Source: Aphidius gifuensis (Eukaryota > Arthropoda > Insecta > Hymenoptera > Braconidae). Taken from it: a stretch of 64,000 bases of DNA. The notes under the pieces are model-generated. The model did no database searches. It worked only from the letters and a program-made list of their open reading frames with translations, and was not told where the DNA came from. The DNA lies in assembly GCF_014905175.1 (NCBI RefSeq), contig NC_057789.1, forward strand, positions 24,424,555-24,488,554, in the 5' to 3' direction. This document shows positions 62,326 to 64,000 of the stretch, in pieces. The stretch's first letter is position 1; every line of letters begins with the position of its first letter. A program made the position numbers and the translations under genes.

Positions 62326-62535
62326 TTGAAATATTTTTTGTTACAAAAATACCATAATTATAAAATACTTGTTCATCGATATTGTTGGTGTCCACGTTGT
62401 AACATAACTTGGCATCGTGATGTTAACGCTGGGAGGAACATGCTAATTCTTGCACTAATAAGAGCAGGATTATTGCCGGAAAATTTTATACATCATTTCA
62501 ATCGTTTTCAACGGTCATTCAAATTTTCAACATAA
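62326..62535 (+). pseudogene. TnpB/Fanzor-type nuclease C-terminal fragment
   Basis: A 69-codon frame contains YCWCPRCNITWHRDVNAGRN followed by a helical ending. In TnpB/OrfB and its eukaryotic relatives (Fanzor), a zinc-ribbon CxxC pair is followed by a DxNAxxN signature carrying the last RuvC catalytic Asp. Here one CxxC and the Asp-Val-Asn-Ala-x-x-Asn signature are present; the first CxxC and the rest of the nuclease are absent. The fragment ends exactly where a MITE begins (62536). It is probably a remnant of a Fanzor-bearing mobile element. Confidence 0.6.
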
Positions 62536-62908
62536 CCCTGGTGGAAATATTTCTCCGGAATTTCTCCGGAATTGCTCCGGATTATTCCGGATTATTCCGG
62601 ATTACTCCGAATTGCTCCGGATGATTCCGGAATTGCTCCAGATTATTCCGGAATTGGCCCACTTAGAAAAAATTCGGAAAAATACAAAAATCGGTTGCAA
62701 TTCCAAAATACTCGAATTCCTGTGTAAAATGAAGGAAAAAAAATGACTGAAAAATTTTAATGGGCCAATTCCGGAGTGATACGGAGTTTTCCGGAATTTT
62801 ACGGAGTGTTTCCGGAATTTTACGGAGTTTTTCCGGAATTTTACGGAGTTTTTCCGGAATTTTACGGAGTTTTTCCGGAGTTTTACGGAGAAATTATTTC
62901 CACCAGGG
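62536..62908. mobile_element. MITE, CCCTGGTGGAAATATTT family, copy 3
   Basis: A 373-bp element with inverted ends CCCTGGTGGAAATATTTCTC and, reversed, CCCTGGTGGAAATAATTTCTC. The interior differs from copies 1 and 2: ATTCCGGA/TGCTCCGG words on the left and several copies of TTTTACGGAGTTTTTCCGGA-type repeats on the right, which pair with each other. No open frame. Confidence 0.85.
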
Positions 62909-63879
62909 AAGGTAAATAATTTTTTTTCTTGTAAAAATACTTGTATATTTTAAAATTCATTATAAAATTTATTTAAATATTAGCTTTACAATAGAGTTGA
63001 TAATTCAATCATCTAATTCAAATCTAATACTGATAAATTTTACATGACTAACTAAATATTTTTTTAAGAAAAAAAAGGAAATTTTTTGTATATTAAATAA
63101 CTTCGCTTGATAATATCCTGAAATAGAATAAATTCACCACATGGCTGGATATTTTGATCATTCAAAAATGCATTTAACATAAACATCGAGCATAAAATAA
63201 AAAAAAAACTATTTAAATAAAATATTAATATAAAAAATAAAACTAATAATAATTAATTTTATTAATTATTTATTTTATTTTTATAATGTAAATATTTAAA
63301 AGAAAAAAATATAAAAATCTACATTTATTTCTAAGAAATTATAAATGAATATATATCATCATTTAAATTCTCGAATTGCCTTGAATAATTGTGTGTGTCT
63401 CACTTGCTCTAAATGTAAACAGCAATGATTTTAACATCCACAAAACTGTCTGTCGTCTTGAAACATTTAATACACAGTGCCCCAGTGACTCTTACACAGT
63501 TATATTATTAAAAATATAAAAACCAAGTGGTGTGCACGTGTGTGGCATCAGCATCACCAACCAGTAGCAATACAGTAGCAAAAGCAAGCACCAGTCAACT
63601 ACTATACCACTCAAATATACATCTACAAAATTATTACTTTAAAAAGTTTCAGTTTCATTTTAAAAAACACTCAATATCAGTGCTTCGTATATATTTTTTT
63701 TTCATACCCATTATTGTCTATTGTGATCAATAATTAAATTTATATTTTAAAATTGATAATAATCATTGAAATGATAATTATAAATAAAAAAAATTGTAAA
63801 AAAAATTACATTTTATTTTTTATATATTTTTTTTTAATGTGAATTTGTTAGTTTTATTTTTTTTTGGGTAATAATTAAA
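62909..63879. other. 5' region of the next gene
   Basis: About 970 bases. The part from 63,400 to 63,620 is less AT-rich and has short open frames, consistent with promoter and 5' UTR of the gene starting at 63,880. No separate exon is identified. Confidence 0.5.
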
Positions 63880-64000
63880 ATGGCAGCTTGCCATTCACAT
63901 CCACGAGCACATTTACAAATTCAAGATAATGATTATCCACAAAATCATCAACAAAAAATTCAATCAAATTATCCACCTCATCTACTTAATTGGGTTTATC
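63880..64000 (+). CDS. start of an unidentified gene (partial, runs off the window)
   Basis: An ATG in good context (AAAATGGC) opens a frame that stays open to the window edge: MAACHSHPRAHLQIQDNDYP and then a Gln/Asn/Pro-rich stretch. Only 40 codons are visible and no family is recognisable. Low-complexity Gln/His composition is common at the start of insect regulatory proteins, but nothing further can be said. Confidence 0.55.
   Translation, partial: MAACHSHPRAHLQIQDNDYPQNHQQKIQSNYPPHLLNWVY

Overview
This window is strongly AT-rich eukaryotic DNA with short spliced genes (many introns of about 60-100 bases with GT..AG ends). The gene content is insect-like: replication-dependent histone genes ending in the animal histone stem-loop, a chymotrypsin-like secreted protease, an inhibitory serpin, a mitochondrial NMDMC-type folate enzyme and jockey-clade retrotransposon debris. 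The extreme AT content together with a giant secreted leucine-rich-repeat (LRR) protein makes a parasitoid wasp (braconid, perhaps aphidiine) my best guess. That is inference; no species can be named from the sequence alone.

Layout. 1-8.4 kb is mostly gene-poor DNA holding a recent duplicate of the 3' end of MCM4. 8.4-11.55 kb is the seven-exon MCM4 helicase gene (minus). 12.1-18.9 kb is a histone cluster H1(-), H2B(-), H2A(+), H3(-), H4(+). 19.5-23.9 kb holds a serine protease and a 659-residue secreted protein of unknown function, both minus. 24.5-25.6 kb is a decayed PCID2 (TREX-2 subunit) gene. 25.9-28.1 kb is a foldback repeat element, followed to about 29.9 kb by a jockey-like retrotransposon whose 5' half is inverted and whose 3' half is split by a MITE. 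30.5-34.7 kb is an inverted copy of the four-core-histone block, with H2A frameshifted, followed by a second H1 at 35.1-35.8 kb. 37.3-47.6 kb is a run of ordinary minus-strand genes: a C2H2 zinc-finger protein, TXNDC15, GRHPR, an MTHFD2/NMDMC-type enzyme and a serpin. 50.15-57.09 kb encodes the giant LRR protein (plus). 59.2-61.0 kb is a CDKL-type kinase with a MITE in its last intron. 61.5-62.9 kb is a patch of SPT5-like and TnpB/Fanzor-like gene fragments between MITEs. A new plus-strand gene begins at 63,880 and runs off the window.

The most unusual item is the LRR gene: about 90 LRRs made by repeated duplication of a 144-bp (48-residue, two-LRR) unit. I infer a short upstream exon with a signal peptide, joined by a 59-bp intron, which would make the product a large soluble secreted protein of 2,291 residues. 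Other points of note are the inverted histone duplication with an un-inverted H1 and a broken H2A, the TnpB/Fanzor-type C-terminal motif, and a MITE family (termini CCCTGGTGGAAATATTT) found three times. Exon coordinates below were read by eye from splice signals and reading frame; each complete spliced CDS sums to a multiple of three.
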